A stretch of DNA of 32,895 nucleotides from a virus, in the IMG/VR virus record IMGVR_UViG_3300006736_000040, positions 1-32,895 of that record. One strand, 5' to 3'. Made by a program: the position numbers and the translations under genes. Below, in pieces: positions 8,372-15,743 of this stretch. The notes under the pieces were generated by a model that did no database searches, was not told where the DNA came from, and saw nothing but the letters and a program-made list of their open reading frames with translations. Position 1 is the first letter of the stretch. Each line of letters starts with the position of its first letter.

Positions 8372-8941
8372 TTATAACCCGAATCGAGACAGTTCTTGAT
8401 TTGTCGTGTTGATACCCACTCGAGCAGCAGCCTTTAATAGCTGTTGCATAGCAGTATCGAAGTTGAACGTACCGTCCTCATTTTGACTGCTACCTAATAA
8501 GTTTCTCCAATTCATAGCGTAACCCATAGGTTGCCCCTGTTTCTGCATTGCAAAACTAATTTCAGATGCTAGTTGCTGTAATTGACTTAACTTTTGTTCA
8601 CCATTAATACCGAACACAGCATCGAAAGCGTCTTGATCTACTTCGAAACTTTTGTCTTCTTGTTCGTCATAAACTGGATCATCAAACCAAAACTTCATAG
8701 GATCTTTTAATCCAGCTTCTTCTGTGGCGTTTAGTATATCATCCATAGCGCTTTGCTGGCCTTTCATAGCTTGGCCTAACGTTAATGACCCACCTGGAGG
8801 TTCGTTACGTAAGGCTTCAGCTTGAGCTCTATACAGTTCTGACCTTGCCCATTCTTCTTCTTGCTTAGCTAAAGCCTTTGGAATACCAAACAGTACGCTT
8901 AGTAATCCACTACCTTCGCCTTGTATAATTGGTTGTGGCAT
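8372..8941 (-). CDS. Hypothetical internal virion protein (189 aa)
   Basis: ATG start with AGGAG seven bases upstream. The product is acidic and mostly helical, with glutamine-rich segments (QKLSQLQQLASEISFAMQKQGQ, about residues 116-137) and a C-terminal LLKAAARVGINTTNQE stretch. There is no signal peptide or membrane segment. It sits between another helical protein (8956-9780) and the giant terminal protein. In podovirus-like genomes this stretch usually encodes two to four internal core or ejection proteins, so an ejection-complex role is plausible from position alone. I recognise no family. It ends six bases before the giant gene's ATG, so the two are probably translated together. Confidence 0.7.
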   Translation of the reverse strand: MPQPIIQGEGSGLLSVLFGIPKALAKQEEEWARSELYRAQAEALRNEPPGGSLTLGQAMKGQQSAMDDILNATEEAGLKDPMKFWFDDPVYDEQEDKSFEVDQDAFDAVFGINGEQKLSQLQQLASEISFAMQKQGQPMGYAMNWRNLLGSSQNEDGTFNFDTAMQQLLKAAARVGINTTNQELSRFGL

Positions 8942-8955
8942 TTTATTCTCCTATT

Positions 8956-9780
8956 TTACAGCATGTCGTGTCCAGTTTTAGGCATTGTTCTGTAATCACC
9001 TCTTCCCCCATATGTGCCCGCTGTTACCTCAACCTCTTTTTCGGAACCCGACTTTATCCAGCCTGGTAATGATGGAATCTTAGGACCAATCACTCTCGGT
9101 GCAAGACCTTTATATTTGTCATCTATCGCTGCCTTCTCTAAGCCAGCTTCCATACCAGCTCTTATTTCTCTTTCTTTCAGGGATGCTTTATCTACCTTAG
9201 CACTCTCACCAATTGCCGCCTTCAGTGTGTCACCCTCGGCTGACTTAGCTTTGGCACTCATCATTTCATCAGCAAGTCTAACTTCCTCGTCAGCACCCGC
9301 AAGCAATGTAGCGGCAGCATCGGATTCTATATCAGCCGCAGTCTTTTCAAGACCCATAGCTGCTGAAATCGAAGAGGCAAATTGATCACCAGCACCTGTA
9401 TAGTTACCACCTAACGCGCCGCCTGGATCAAATGATGGGTCAGTTGCGGCCTTAAGGTAAGTTGAATAATTTGCTTGTGTAGCATCTAAGATACCTGTAT
9501 CCATCATAGCTTTAACAATAGCTCCAGTGTCTCCACCTTTAGCTCCAGAGATTTCTTCCATCGCGGCCAACTTATCATTATAAGCCGCAGCCTCTGCATT
9601 GGTCAGATTATATTTGTCAACCAATTCACGCAAGCTAAGATTGATATCCTCACTAGCCCGTGTTATTGTTTCTCCAGCAGCTTCTTCTTGCGCTTTTTTA
9701 GCTTGATATTCTTGATACCAATTAGTAACAAAAGCGATAGTCTGTAGAACAGTTGCAGCATCGAAAACAGGCATACTCAT
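8956..9780 (-). CDS. Alanine-rich helical protein (274 aa), putative internal virion/ejection protein
   Basis: ATG with TTAGGAGATAAATT upstream, a good ribosome site. The N-terminus has a short hydrophobic stretch (ATVLQTIAFVTNWYQEY, about 9-25), followed by a long alanine-, glutamate- and lysine-rich helical region to about residue 220 and a glycine/basic C-terminus ending TGHDML. The composition resembles T7 gp14/gp15-like inner core proteins, which have an N-terminal membrane-active helix and long amphipathic helices. That is an analogy of architecture and position, not detected homology. It follows the basic 201-residue protein and precedes the acidic 189-residue protein. Confidence 0.7.
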   Translation of the reverse strand: MSMPVFDAATVLQTIAFVTNWYQEYQAKKAQEEAAGETITRASEDINLSLRELVDKYNLTNAEAAAYNDKLAAMEEISGAKGGDTGAIVKAMMDTGILDATQANYSTYLKAATDPSFDPGGALGGNYTGAGDQFASSISAAMGLEKTAADIESDAAATLLAGADEEVRLADEMMSAKAKSAEGDTLKAAIGESAKVDKASLKEREIRAGMEAGLEKAAIDDKYKGLAPRVIGPKIPSLPGWIKSGSEKEVEVTAGTYGGRGDYRTMPKTGHDML

Positions 9781-9800
9781 AATTTATCTCCTAACTATAT

Positions 9801-10406
9801 CTACCAAGGAAATGGACTAATGGCAGATTTATCAACACCCATGAAACCTCTATATGGAGTGTAACCGCCAGCACCTGCTGCCGTCTTACCGAACACAGAA
9901 GCTAATGATTTCTTCATGTCCGGCATCTTAGCAGGTACAATGCCGGTGCCTGTTAACCTACCACGAGCAGCTAGGTCTTTCATACCAGCAGTTGTAGCAG
10001 TAAGACCTTTCTTCCTATCTATTTCAGACTTAAGTATACCAGTTGCTGAAGTAGATCTCCTACCAGCACTAGCCTTCATTGCATCTACTAAAGCATCTTT
10101 ATGAGATGCACCCTTATAAGTCCCGGAGCGCGCAGAGGCGTGGCGTAGTCTACGCTCTGCATCTACGTCAGCAGCATCCAACCCTCTCTTAGCGAGTGTT
10201 TCGCTAGCTGCTCGATACCTAGGTAATCTACCTTTAAGTGAACCGCTTACAGTGTCAGCTAAAGCTGTACCACCTGCTATCCTACTCTTAGCACCCTCGT
10301 AAGGCTTAGGCAGTGGCGTTTTTCCACCAGCGAAGGTTGATAGTTTACGTAAGTCTTTTTTTGCTTTGTATAAAGGCGCGCGATGCGGCACCATTCTTTT
10401 AGCCAT
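9801..10406 (-). CDS. Basic hypothetical virion protein (201 aa)
   Basis: The start overlaps the stop of the beta-propeller gene (TAATG at 10404-10408), so translation is likely coupled. The protein is strongly basic throughout (MAKRMVPHRAPLYKAKKDLRK at the start; many KSRIA, KGRLPR and RRLRHASARS patches) and ends in an aromatic GGYTPYRGFMGVDKSAISPFPW-like tail that could be a docking peptide. No known enzyme motif is present. High charge suggests contact with packaged DNA inside the head. Position between the tail hub and the ejection-protein candidates supports a minor virion protein. Family not recognised. Confidence 0.7.
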   Translation of the reverse strand: MAKRMVPHRAPLYKAKKDLRKLSTFAGGKTPLPKPYEGAKSRIAGGTALADTVSGSLKGRLPRYRAASETLAKRGLDAADVDAERRLRHASARSGTYKGASHKDALVDAMKASAGRRSTSATGILKSEIDRKKGLTATTAGMKDLAARGRLTGTGIVPAKMPDMKKSLASVFGKTAAGAGGYTPYRGFMGVDKSAISPFPW

Positions 10407-11905
10407 TAGAAATGCCCCAAAGGATCGAAATAATAATTTATATTATTGAGTTGAAAGGTCGAGTTAGCAGTTTGATTAATATCGAAACTTAACTCGGTCG
10501 TCATTAATTCTACAGGAATTAACTGTCCTGGTCTTGAATCACCAGATAAAGAGATAGCTGTAGTTTTCTCGGTAGGAGATCTAGCATCGTATCTATGCTG
10601 GAAATCAGCAACACCATTAAACAAAACGTCCATGCCATAAACCTTCTTCCATCTACCAGCTGCTCTTAAAGTTTGAAATGAATTAGTGATATTCATATCG
10701 AACAAAGGTGTCGAGAAGCCATCTTGAAATGAATCAGGATTAAAACTATAAATATCATCAGCACCAGATAAATTAGTGCATCTTAAGAAACAATAACTAC
10801 GATGCGCAGCGATATCTGCAATATCATCTGAGGTTGTATATCTAGACCAAGCATGGACATCAGATGCTTTGGAGAAAGTAAATACAAATATTTGTTTTTC
10901 AACTATACACATGAACTGCGAAAAGCCACTATAATGAATGGATTTTGGCGGGAATAACAAATCATGTGTATCTAAGTGTGGTGTAACTATATCATCTATA
11001 GCAGCGCCTATATCTACTGATTGAGCATCATCAGTATAAAGCATTTGACTAACAGAGTTAAATCCGTCTCTATTAAGGAATATAACATCAGGTCCGATTT
11101 TAGCTATACTATTTGGGTAATTTGTATAAGCGTTCTCCACCACCATCTTAAGTTTTGAATTAATAGGATCAGTATCTGTATCCCATAACTGAATATTATT
11201 TGTCATGAATACTATCAAAGAATTCTTGTAAGTACCTAACGCAACTATTTCATCTTGATCTGGCGATTCTAAACCAGCAGGTAAACCCAAGGGTCCACTA
11301 GCATCCTTTGGCGATGTCCAATCTCTTGGTTTTTCCGTAGCAGAGTATCTAACATAAGCATTGTCAGCTGTATTTGGACCAACAGCATAAATCTTAGAGT
11401 TCTGCACTACTACAGATTTCGTGTTAGGACAGTTAGGGTCAGTAATAGCATCTGCTACACCATATGGTTCACTACCTCCTCCAGAGGGGTAGAAGTGTCT
11501 TATTGTGCCGCTATCATACTCTACGACAACGTAAAGCTTCCTGTTAAAAACTAAAAACTGCCACACGCGTTTTACATTATCTGCTAAATCATCGGGATTG
11601 GGCAAGTATAAAGTCGATATAACACTTGAAAGTCCACCAGAACCTATCCCATAACCTGATAATCCAGGATTAGAAGCTCCAGTGTGACTCACTGTATAAA
11701 TCTTACCATCAAATATAAACAACCCTTTAGTGAAGGGATCCATGGCAGTCGCAGTTATTTTATCTAAACCAGGTCGTTTAGCAATCGCATAACCCGTTGT
11801 AACGTAGGCATTCTTACACTCAACAAGACCTAGGTCATCAGCAACCAATTCAGATCGCCGACGATCTATACCTACTCTAAAGTCGTCAAGTGTATATGTA
11901 GACAT
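10406..11905 (-). CDS. Beta-propeller tail/DNA-stabilisation protein, P22 gp10-like in architecture (499 aa)
   Basis: The N-terminus (TLDDFRVGIDRRRSELVADD...LVECKNAYVTTGYAIAKRPGL) fits the opening of phage tail-hub or packaged-DNA-stabilisation proteins, where a 'R..L.E..N..VT..G...KRPG' pattern precedes a beta-propeller. Blade-like repeats with hydrophobic strands ending in a tryptophan or aspartate are visible at about 114-128 (WQFLVFNRKLYVVVE), 227-243 (NSLIVFMTNNIQLWD) and 340-358. Length is close to P22 gp10 (472 aa), which plugs the portal-tail channel after packaging. No transmembrane or signal sequence. It follows a 124-residue small virion candidate by two bases and overlaps the next gene. 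Tail function is well supported; exact equivalence to gp10 is inferred. Confidence 0.7.
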   Translation of the reverse strand: MSTYTLDDFRVGIDRRRSELVADDLGLVECKNAYVTTGYAIAKRPGLDKITATAMDPFTKGLFIFDGKIYTVSHTGASNPGLSGYGIGSGGLSSVISTLYLPNPDDLADNVKRVWQFLVFNRKLYVVVEYDSGTIRHFYPSGGGSEPYGVADAITDPNCPNTKSVVVQNSKIYAVGPNTADNAYVRYSATEKPRDWTSPKDASGPLGLPAGLESPDQDEIVALGTYKNSLIVFMTNNIQLWDTDTDPINSKLKMVVENAYTNYPNSIAKIGPDVIFLNRDGFNSVSQMLYTDDAQSVDIGAAIDDIVTPHLDTHDLLFPPKSIHYSGFSQFMCIVEKQIFVFTFSKASDVHAWSRYTTSDDIADIAAHRSYCFLRCTNLSGADDIYSFNPDSFQDGFSTPLFDMNITNSFQTLRAAGRWKKVYGMDVLFNGVADFQHRYDARSPTEKTTAISLSGDSRPGQLIPVELMTTELSFDINQTANSTFQLNNINYYFDPLGHF

Positions 11906-11907
11906 AA

Positions 11908-12282
11908 TTAGTAGTAACCAGCATCCCTCTTCATTTGACCAACTATAGAAGTGTCGTCATATTCATCAACATACTCGCGCTCTTGCCATGGAAATGTTTT
12001 CCCAGACCAATTCTCACCCTGCGCCCCAGGAACACCTGGATATAACTTATTTCTCCAATTAGGATCTGCTTCTGGATTGTTAAGTTTACCAGGCATAAGC
12101 ATTCCGGCTAATACACCAAGAGGTCCCATCAAATTTGGGGCAGCTCTTGCCGCTGAACCTGGCCAATTAAACCCTGCTAATGTAGAAGCACCTAACGCTG
12201 CAGCACCGGCACCCGTAGCGGCTTGCGTCATCGCGGCGCTCTTAGCTTGTTCATCTGCTAAATATCGCTGATATTGATCCAT
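11908..12282 (-). CDS. Small hypothetical virion protein (124 aa)
   Basis: ATG with AGGAGAAG seven bases upstream. The N-terminal half is helical and alanine/glycine-rich (TQAATGAGAAALGASTLAG, about 19-37). A Pro/Gly hydrophobic patch (NLMGPLGVLAGMLMPG, 50-65) follows, then a tryptophan- and proline-rich polar C-terminus with an acidic EYVDEYDD segment. It could be a small membrane-active virion component, but no family is recognised. It is placed between the membrane-protein cluster (12293-13731) and the beta-propeller tail gene, so it may belong to either module. Confidence 0.7.
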   Translation of the reverse strand: MDQYQRYLADEQAKSAAMTQAATGAGAAALGASTLAGFNWPGSAARAAPNLMGPLGVLAGMLMPGKLNNPEADPNWRNKLYPGVPGAQGENWSGKTFPWQEREYVDEYDDTSIVGQMKRDAGYY

Positions 12283-12292
12283 AAAACTTCTC

Positions 12293-12595
12293 CTACCTTA
12301 CCTTTGTTGCTAAAATCTTATCTAACATCTGCTCTATGCTCTGCAGTCTATACAGCATAACATCTAGATTCTTTACAGATTCTGCTACCTTCTCTTGATC
12401 CCCTGTGAGTTTCTTAAGGTTGTGTATCTCGATACCGCATTGCTTAGCTTCGGCCTCTAGAGCAGGTATAGCGCGTCCCTGGATGCCTGCTAGACGCTCT
12501 ACCTCAGCAGAGAGTCCAGAAGCCCACCAGATTGCACCACATGTCTGTATTACAAGAAAGATTATTGCACTAAAGAACTTAGCATCTATATTCAT
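12293..12595 (-). CDS. Single-span membrane protein with long periplasmic helix, i-spanin-like (100 aa)
   Basis: The ATG overlaps the upstream stop (ATGA at 12592-12595). An N-terminal membrane segment (about 7-29, FFSAIIFLVIQTCGAIWWASGL) with little charge before it is followed by a 65-residue heptad-like helical region (EVERLAGIQG...LDKILATKVR). This topology, an N-terminal anchor plus a periplasmic coiled coil of about 100 residues, is that of inner-membrane spanins (Rz-like), which pull the inner and outer membranes together at lysis. Spanin sequences are too divergent for a sequence-only call, and a virion or holin-like role is possible. The neighbouring frame with a lipobox-like motif makes a two-component spanin pair worth testing. 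Confidence 0.55.
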   Translation of the reverse strand: MNIDAKFFSAIIFLVIQTCGAIWWASGLSAEVERLAGIQGRAIPALEAEAKQCGIEIHNLKKLTGDQEKVAESVKNLDVMLYRLQSIEQMLDKILATKVR

Positions 12596-13065
12596 TTTCG
12601 TTTCTTCTTCGCTCTCTCAAGCGGACCTGGTAATAGCCAACCGAGCACCATTGGCACGATTATCACCAATATTAACAACCAACCCCCCATACCAACGAGA
12701 TCACCTAAAAGTGTCCAGAAGTTATCTGGGGCACAACTAGTCATGTCCTGCCCCCTCTGCGAACTCATAGGTTGGGATATTATCTGATCCGCAACCACAC
12801 TCGTCACAGAGGCACCGACCGTAGAGGCCAGAAGCACAGGAGCAGTCCCCGAAGTCGCAATCGATGCAATCGCACCCGGAACTAGAGCTCCCGCTCCCAC
12901 TAAGCTTGCTTTCTTTAGACTTGTACATCCGCCGATCCAAAGAGTAGGGAGTAGACAATAGTAGCGATGATTAGAACTGCCACTACCGCTATTGCAGGGT
13001 TTTCTTTTATCCAAGTTTTTAATATATTCATTAAGTTTCCTCAAGTGTGAATGTTTATCGTTCAC
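12592..13065 (-). CDS. Putative lipoprotein/membrane protein with uncertain start (up to 157 aa)
   Basis: The only good in-frame initiation codon is a GTG at 13063-13065 with no clear ribosome site; it overlaps the upstream gene by 11 bases. Residues 37-47 (CLLPTLWIGGC) look like the h-region and lipobox of a lipoprotein signal, with C47 as the acylated cysteine. A glycine/alanine-rich, membrane-active-looking segment follows (VGAGALVPGAIAS to about 90). A second clear membrane span lies at 125-146 with a basic C-terminus (RAKKKRK). The 46-residue leader would be unusually long and polar. A strong alternative ATG in another frame (12915-13031) begins a separate membrane segment. The C-terminal half is convincing coding sequence; the start is not settled. 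It could be an outer-membrane spanin partner or holin-like. Confidence 0.5.
   Translation of the reverse strand: MNDKHSHLRKLNEYIKNLDKRKPCNSGSGSSNHRYYCLLPTLWIGGCTSLKKASLVGAGALVPGAIASIATSGTAPVLLASTVGASVTSVVADQIISQPMSSQRGQDMTSCAPDNFWTLLGDLVGMGGWLLILVIIVPMVLGWLLPGPLERAKKKRK
12915..13031 (-). CDS. Tiny single-span membrane protein (38 aa), overlapping the lipoprotein frame
   Basis: Found by reading the strand directly; it is short. ATG at 13029-13031 is preceded by TTGAGGAAACTTA, a good GAGG ribosome site. The product is MNILKTWIKENPA followed by an uninterrupted hydrophobic helix (IAVVAVLIIATIVYSLLF, about residues 14-31) and a short tail. This is the layout of a small inner-membrane protein, such as a holin-like or anti-holin-like peptide. 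Its frame is different from the 12592-13065 frame and overlaps it fully. Either both are translated, or a frameshift joins this N-terminus to the downstream lipobox-like region. I favour a real small gene because of the start signal. Confidence 0.5.
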   Translation of the reverse strand: MNILKTWIKENPAIAVVAVLIIATIVYSLLFGSADVQV

Positions 13066-13342
13066 GTCTATGGCCTAGATTGTCTATCTTAACAGACAGG
13101 GATTTCAACATATCTTTTATCTCCCCAAACTGCTCAGAGTTTCTAGCATCTGACCTATCCATACGTTCAACCAGACTTTTTAGCTCAAGTTGGTTACGAA
13201 TGGTATCTTGTTCAATTCCAGTAACATAAGTAAAGAACCCAACCGCAATAGCAACCGTTCCTAGTAGGTGAGAAACACTGAGACTCTTCGACATGTGCCA
13301 TCCGCCATTCCCCCGTCGATCTAATCCAGTGTGTTCAGTCAT
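13055..13342 (-). CDS. Membrane-anchored coiled-coil protein, lysis or membrane module (95 aa)
   Basis: The ATG overlaps the previous stop (TAATG). The first 20 residues are polar and basic, then a membrane span (about 26-42, LLGTVAIAVGFFTYVTG), then a charged helical region with heptads (50-90, QLELKSLVERM...MLKSLSVKIDNL) and a basic tail (HRRER). The architecture resembles phage small coiled-coil membrane proteins often placed in lysis cassettes. A second start at Met17 (MSKSLSVSH) is possible and would give a shorter N-terminus. It is one of two proteins in this cluster (with 12293-12595) that have a single anchor plus a coiled coil, so the two may form a complex. Function inferred only. 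Confidence 0.6.
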   Translation of the reverse strand: MTEHTGLDRRGNGGWHMSKSLSVSHLLGTVAIAVGFFTYVTGIEQDTIRNQLELKSLVERMDRSDARNSEQFGEIKDMLKSLSVKIDNLGHRRER

Positions 13343-13731
13343 TAGTTTGCTATTTTTTGTGATTTGTTATTTGTTTCAACCTCAGGCATTTTAGCGGGTA
13401 AACTCTCTACTTCCAAGGTTCGCAAATAATCTCTAGCGGACCAGAAAATACAGGTTTTATCTATGCTCTGATTGTGCAGTAGAACGGTACTTGTTGGATT
13501 GTTTTTATTCTCTGTAATGTACATTTGTATATTTAATCCAGAAATCGCACTGATATCCATAGCATGGACAGGTTTCTCGTTATAGCCATCAAGTAGTTCC
13601 TTCATAAGCAACTCAGGACCGCCCTTACTACATAGAACGTTAACCGATACAACAGTCTGATATATCTTTGGTTTCTCTGCCTGTGCAGACAACGAAACTG
13701 CTAATAGAAGCGCTCCCAACAAGGTTTTCAT
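13342..13731 (-). CDS. Small exported protein with Sec signal peptide (129 aa)
   Basis: A textbook signal peptide: MK, hydrophobic TLLGALLLAVSLS, and an AQA cleavage site after residue 18. The mature part has two cysteines (C34, C94) that could form a disulfide, and a pattern (VNVLC...LLDGYNEKPVHAM...KTCIFWSARDYL) reminiscent of small exported proteins that recur in marine phage and bacterial genomes with a 'C...YgE.P...TW...G.sC' layout. Function of that group is unknown to me. The start overlaps the stop of the tail-chaperone gene (ATGA at 13728-13731), tying it to late expression. It could act in the periplasm during lysis or superinfection exclusion; this is speculative. Confidence 0.65.
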   Translation of the reverse strand: MKTLLGALLLAVSLSAQAEKPKIYQTVVSVNVLCSKGGPELLMKELLDGYNEKPVHAMDISAISGLNIQMYITENKNNPTSTVLLHNQSIDKTCIFWSARDYLRTLEVESLPAKMPEVETNNKSQKIAN

Positions 13732-14018
13732 GCGGGTTTCTCAGGCCACACTACGTCTTCAGAATTCTCCACACTTGCTGGTAGATCACGCAATGCTTGA
13801 CGGTAGGTTTCCATATCGTCAGACATAGTTACATCGGACAGAGCGTAGAAGTCTGTTGCGGCTAGGAGTGCGTTTCGTTTCGTGCGAACATTGCCCCAAC
13901 TGTATATGGCTAACGCATCTTCAAATTGCTGATCTGTTGGATCAGACCCAAGTTCCGTCATCAAAGCGGAAAAGATTTGAGCACGTTCCGGTGTGCTATC
14001 AATCAATGTTTGAAGCAT
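13728..14018 (-). CDS. Phage tail-assembly chaperone-like protein (96 aa)
   Basis: The C-terminal half carries the recognisable pattern of phage tail assembly chaperones (Pfam Phage_tail_APC type): RTKRNALLAATDFYALSDVTMSD, then TYRQALRDLPAS and a final EDVVWPEKPA. The 'R..LL..tD.....D' core and a closing 'W P.KP' are the diagnostic features. Such proteins help trimerise or attach fibres and are normally encoded just downstream of the fibre they serve. Here it follows the C1q-like receptor-binding gene at 14023-14907 by four bases. It differs from the other two chaperone-like genes in this region (15464 and 16663), suggesting one helper per receptor-binding cassette. Confidence 0.75.
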   Translation of the reverse strand: MLQTLIDSTPERAQIFSALMTELGSDPTDQQFEDALAIYSWGNVRTKRNALLAATDFYALSDVTMSDDMETYRQALRDLPASVENSEDVVWPEKPA

Positions 14019-14022
14019 AGCG

Positions 14023-14907
14023 TCAATCTCGCCTTATCAAGCGCCACCCGAGTTTACTTCCTTGAGCGTTCCCGGACCCGCCTAAGACATACGCCGCACT
14101 ACTATGAAGTGAACACCAAAAGGTTAGAACGTCACCTTTTGTGGCGTGCATAGGAAAGTCGGACATATTGCCAAACCCATAAGCTGAGTTCCAACCAGCG
14201 TTGACGTAGTTGTATTCTTTGGTTTGTGTGACGTTATAGACTTGCCAACCAGTGACATAAACCCCTGTTGGAGTTCCAGCGACATGACCACCAAACATAT
14301 AGTTACCAGTTTGCGGAATCGTATAATCGTCGTTGGATGTACTCCAGCCTTTTGCGATGTCTGTTTCCACGCTGTACGACGATGACCCCCCATAAGCGAA
14401 CACATCAATGCGACCATTTGCTGCGATATATGCATTTGTCGTTAAGTAAACGATTCCCATGACGGTAACGTATTCGTTGCCAGTTCTGAATACATTCGTC
14501 GCATCACTTACAAATTCACAATGGTCGCCTTTTGCATAAAGAGTATATTGTTCAACTGCTGAACTGTTTTTAATGGATACGGAATTGCCAGCACCATGAA
14601 CCGCTGTTGAAATCACATGCATCGCGCAAGTGCTAAAGTCAGCGGCGGCAGGTAATGTGATTACTGTTTCCGTGTCCGTTCCTGCCGACACATCCACAAA
14701 AACTATAAGACTTGATTTGCCTGTAAAATCGCCAGCCACAATAGAGTAAGCCGTGGTCTTAGAAAGAACGCCTTGAGCGCCAGTAGTGATCGGCACGCCA
14801 CCAATTGTTAGATTTCCAGCAGTCGTTACTGCAAGCGTCTTACCAGTAGGTACTGTAATAGTGCTACCAGAACTGGTGATGGTGTCTAGTGAAAGTGTTG
14901 CTGCCAT
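14023..14907 (-). CDS. Tail fibre/receptor-binding protein with C1q-like C-terminal domain (294 aa)
   Basis: The N-terminus (TLSLDTITSSGSTITVPTGKTLAVTTAGNLTIGG) is the attachment/shaft type common in phage fibres, with short glycine-threonine strands. A central domain (about 50-145) resembles a beta-sandwich over the sequence VLSKTTAYSIVAGDFTGKSSL and following strands. The last about 150 residues (MGIVYLTTNAYIAANGRIDVFAYG... DDYTIPQTGNYMFGG... KGDVLTFWC... GWRLIRRD) follow the strand order of C1q/TNF-like trimeric heads: 'y.ip..G.Y.....' near the middle and a final 'l..iR' strand. It is the last fibre gene of the array, directly before a tail-chaperone-like gene. Host receptor recognition is inferred. 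Confidence 0.65.
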   Translation of the reverse strand: MAATLSLDTITSSGSTITVPTGKTLAVTTAGNLTIGGVPITTGAQGVLSKTTAYSIVAGDFTGKSSLIVFVDVSAGTDTETVITLPAAADFSTCAMHVISTAVHGAGNSVSIKNSSAVEQYTLYAKGDHCEFVSDATNVFRTGNEYVTVMGIVYLTTNAYIAANGRIDVFAYGGSSSYSVETDIAKGWSTSNDDYTIPQTGNYMFGGHVAGTPTGVYVTGWQVYNVTQTKEYNYVNAGWNSAYGFGNMSDFPMHATKGDVLTFWCSLHSSAAYVLGGSGNAQGSKLGWRLIRRD

Positions 14908-14917
14908 AATGTTGTCC

Positions 14918-15451
14918 TCAGATCATTGTTAATTCACCACTGATCGTCCAAGTAAACGTATCAGCGATGGTAATTGGACCAGCAACGAATGCGGCCTTGG
15001 TTGATGCTACTGTAGTTGTTAAATTAGATGATATCGTATTGTAATTGTAGAAGTAATCACCTTCGGTTGTAATCGATCCACCGGCTACGGTAGCCCAATC
15101 GATAGTAGATGCCCCTGATTTCTTTAAGAATTGGCCCGTAGTACCGGCAGAAGTGGTGTTTAATGCGCCTACAGCGATACTATCATCTGCAGGCACGTTT
15201 AGACCTAATTCATTACCAGATACTAAAATCTGGACGTTATTAGTGCCAGCAGGAGTAGCAGAAGTAAACGTTAAATTACTCCCAGAGATGCTATAATTTA
15301 ATGGATCCTGTCTTACACCATCTATAAACGCTAGTACAGCATTTTCAGTGCCTGGCGATTGCCCCATAGCAAACGGACCTGCAGTGCCGCCATTATGACT
15401 ACTTGCAGAGAAGTTGCCGCTAGGTAGCGGTGAGTTTCCTATATATGCCAT
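14918..15451 (-). CDS. Tail fibre shaft-type protein, paralogue of 18556-19113 (177 aa)
   Basis: Begins MAYIGNSPLPSGNF and ends with a WTISGELTMI-type strand. A G-Q-F-L-K-K-S-G-x-x-x-x-D-W block at 106-119 matches the fibre 'GQxLxxxGxxxxxW' element repeated in neighbouring genes. The first 80 residues (VLAFIDGVRQDPLNYSISGSNLTFTSATPAG) form a strand pattern typical of T4-like fibre or baseplate-attachment domains: 'v.ngv.q....y.i.g..ltf...p..g'. The whole protein parallels 18556-19113, including the closing GPIT...W.I.GEL, so the two are probably duplicates. It likely acts as an adaptor carrying the C1q-like head encoded next. Confidence 0.65.
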   Translation of the reverse strand: MAYIGNSPLPSGNFSASSHNGGTAGPFAMGQSPGTENAVLAFIDGVRQDPLNYSISGSNLTFTSATPAGTNNVQILVSGNELGLNVPADDSIAVGALNTTSAGTTGQFLKKSGASTIDWATVAGGSITTEGDYFYNYNTISSNLTTTVASTKAAFVAGPITIADTFTWTISGELTMI

Positions 15452-15463
15452 TTTAACTCCATA

Positions 15464-15742
15464 TTACAGATCAAAAGCGTCTTTAATTTCGCCAGATGTT
15501 AAGCCCAGCACTTCCAATTTTGCTTTCACAGAATCTAACCTTTCTTGCTTTGATGCCTCTTTCGTATCCCATTCGGCCTGTTGGTTTTTTAGTTCTTCCT
15601 CTAACCATTCCTCGGTAGGTTTCTCATCAGCACTGTGTATGACTAGATTCTCATAAATCTTTTCTTTGCCACCCCAACCAAACCATTGACCAAGATGCAA
15701 GGCTACTAATACGTCTTCAATACTTTCTGATCTTATACCCAT
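15464..15742 (-). CDS. Small tail-fibre assembly chaperone-like protein (92 aa)
   Basis: An acidic helical protein (EEWLEEELKNQQAEWDTKEASKQERLDSVKAKLEVLGLTSGEIKDAFDL at the end). The closing 'R...v.akL..LGLt..E..a.' segment resembles the C-terminal region of XkdW-like and tail-fibre assembly helpers in marine phages. The N-terminus has a tryptophan-rich LGQWFGWGG patch. It directly follows the C1q-like fibre gene 15744-16367 (one base gap), the usual place for a fibre chaperone. The family match is by pattern only, so it could be an unrelated small virion protein. Confidence 0.5.
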   Translation of the reverse strand: MGIRSESIEDVLVALHLGQWFGWGGKEKIYENLVIHSADEKPTEEWLEEELKNQQAEWDTKEASKQERLDSVKAKLEVLGLTSGEIKDAFDL

Positions 15743-15743
15743 A

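Noticed and set aside
12737-12958. Cysteine-rich 73-codon frame (TTG start) inside the lipoprotein region
   Set aside because: Third overlapping frame of a glycine/cysteine-codon-rich stretch with no initiation signal; the C-rich pattern is explained by the coding bias of the other frame.
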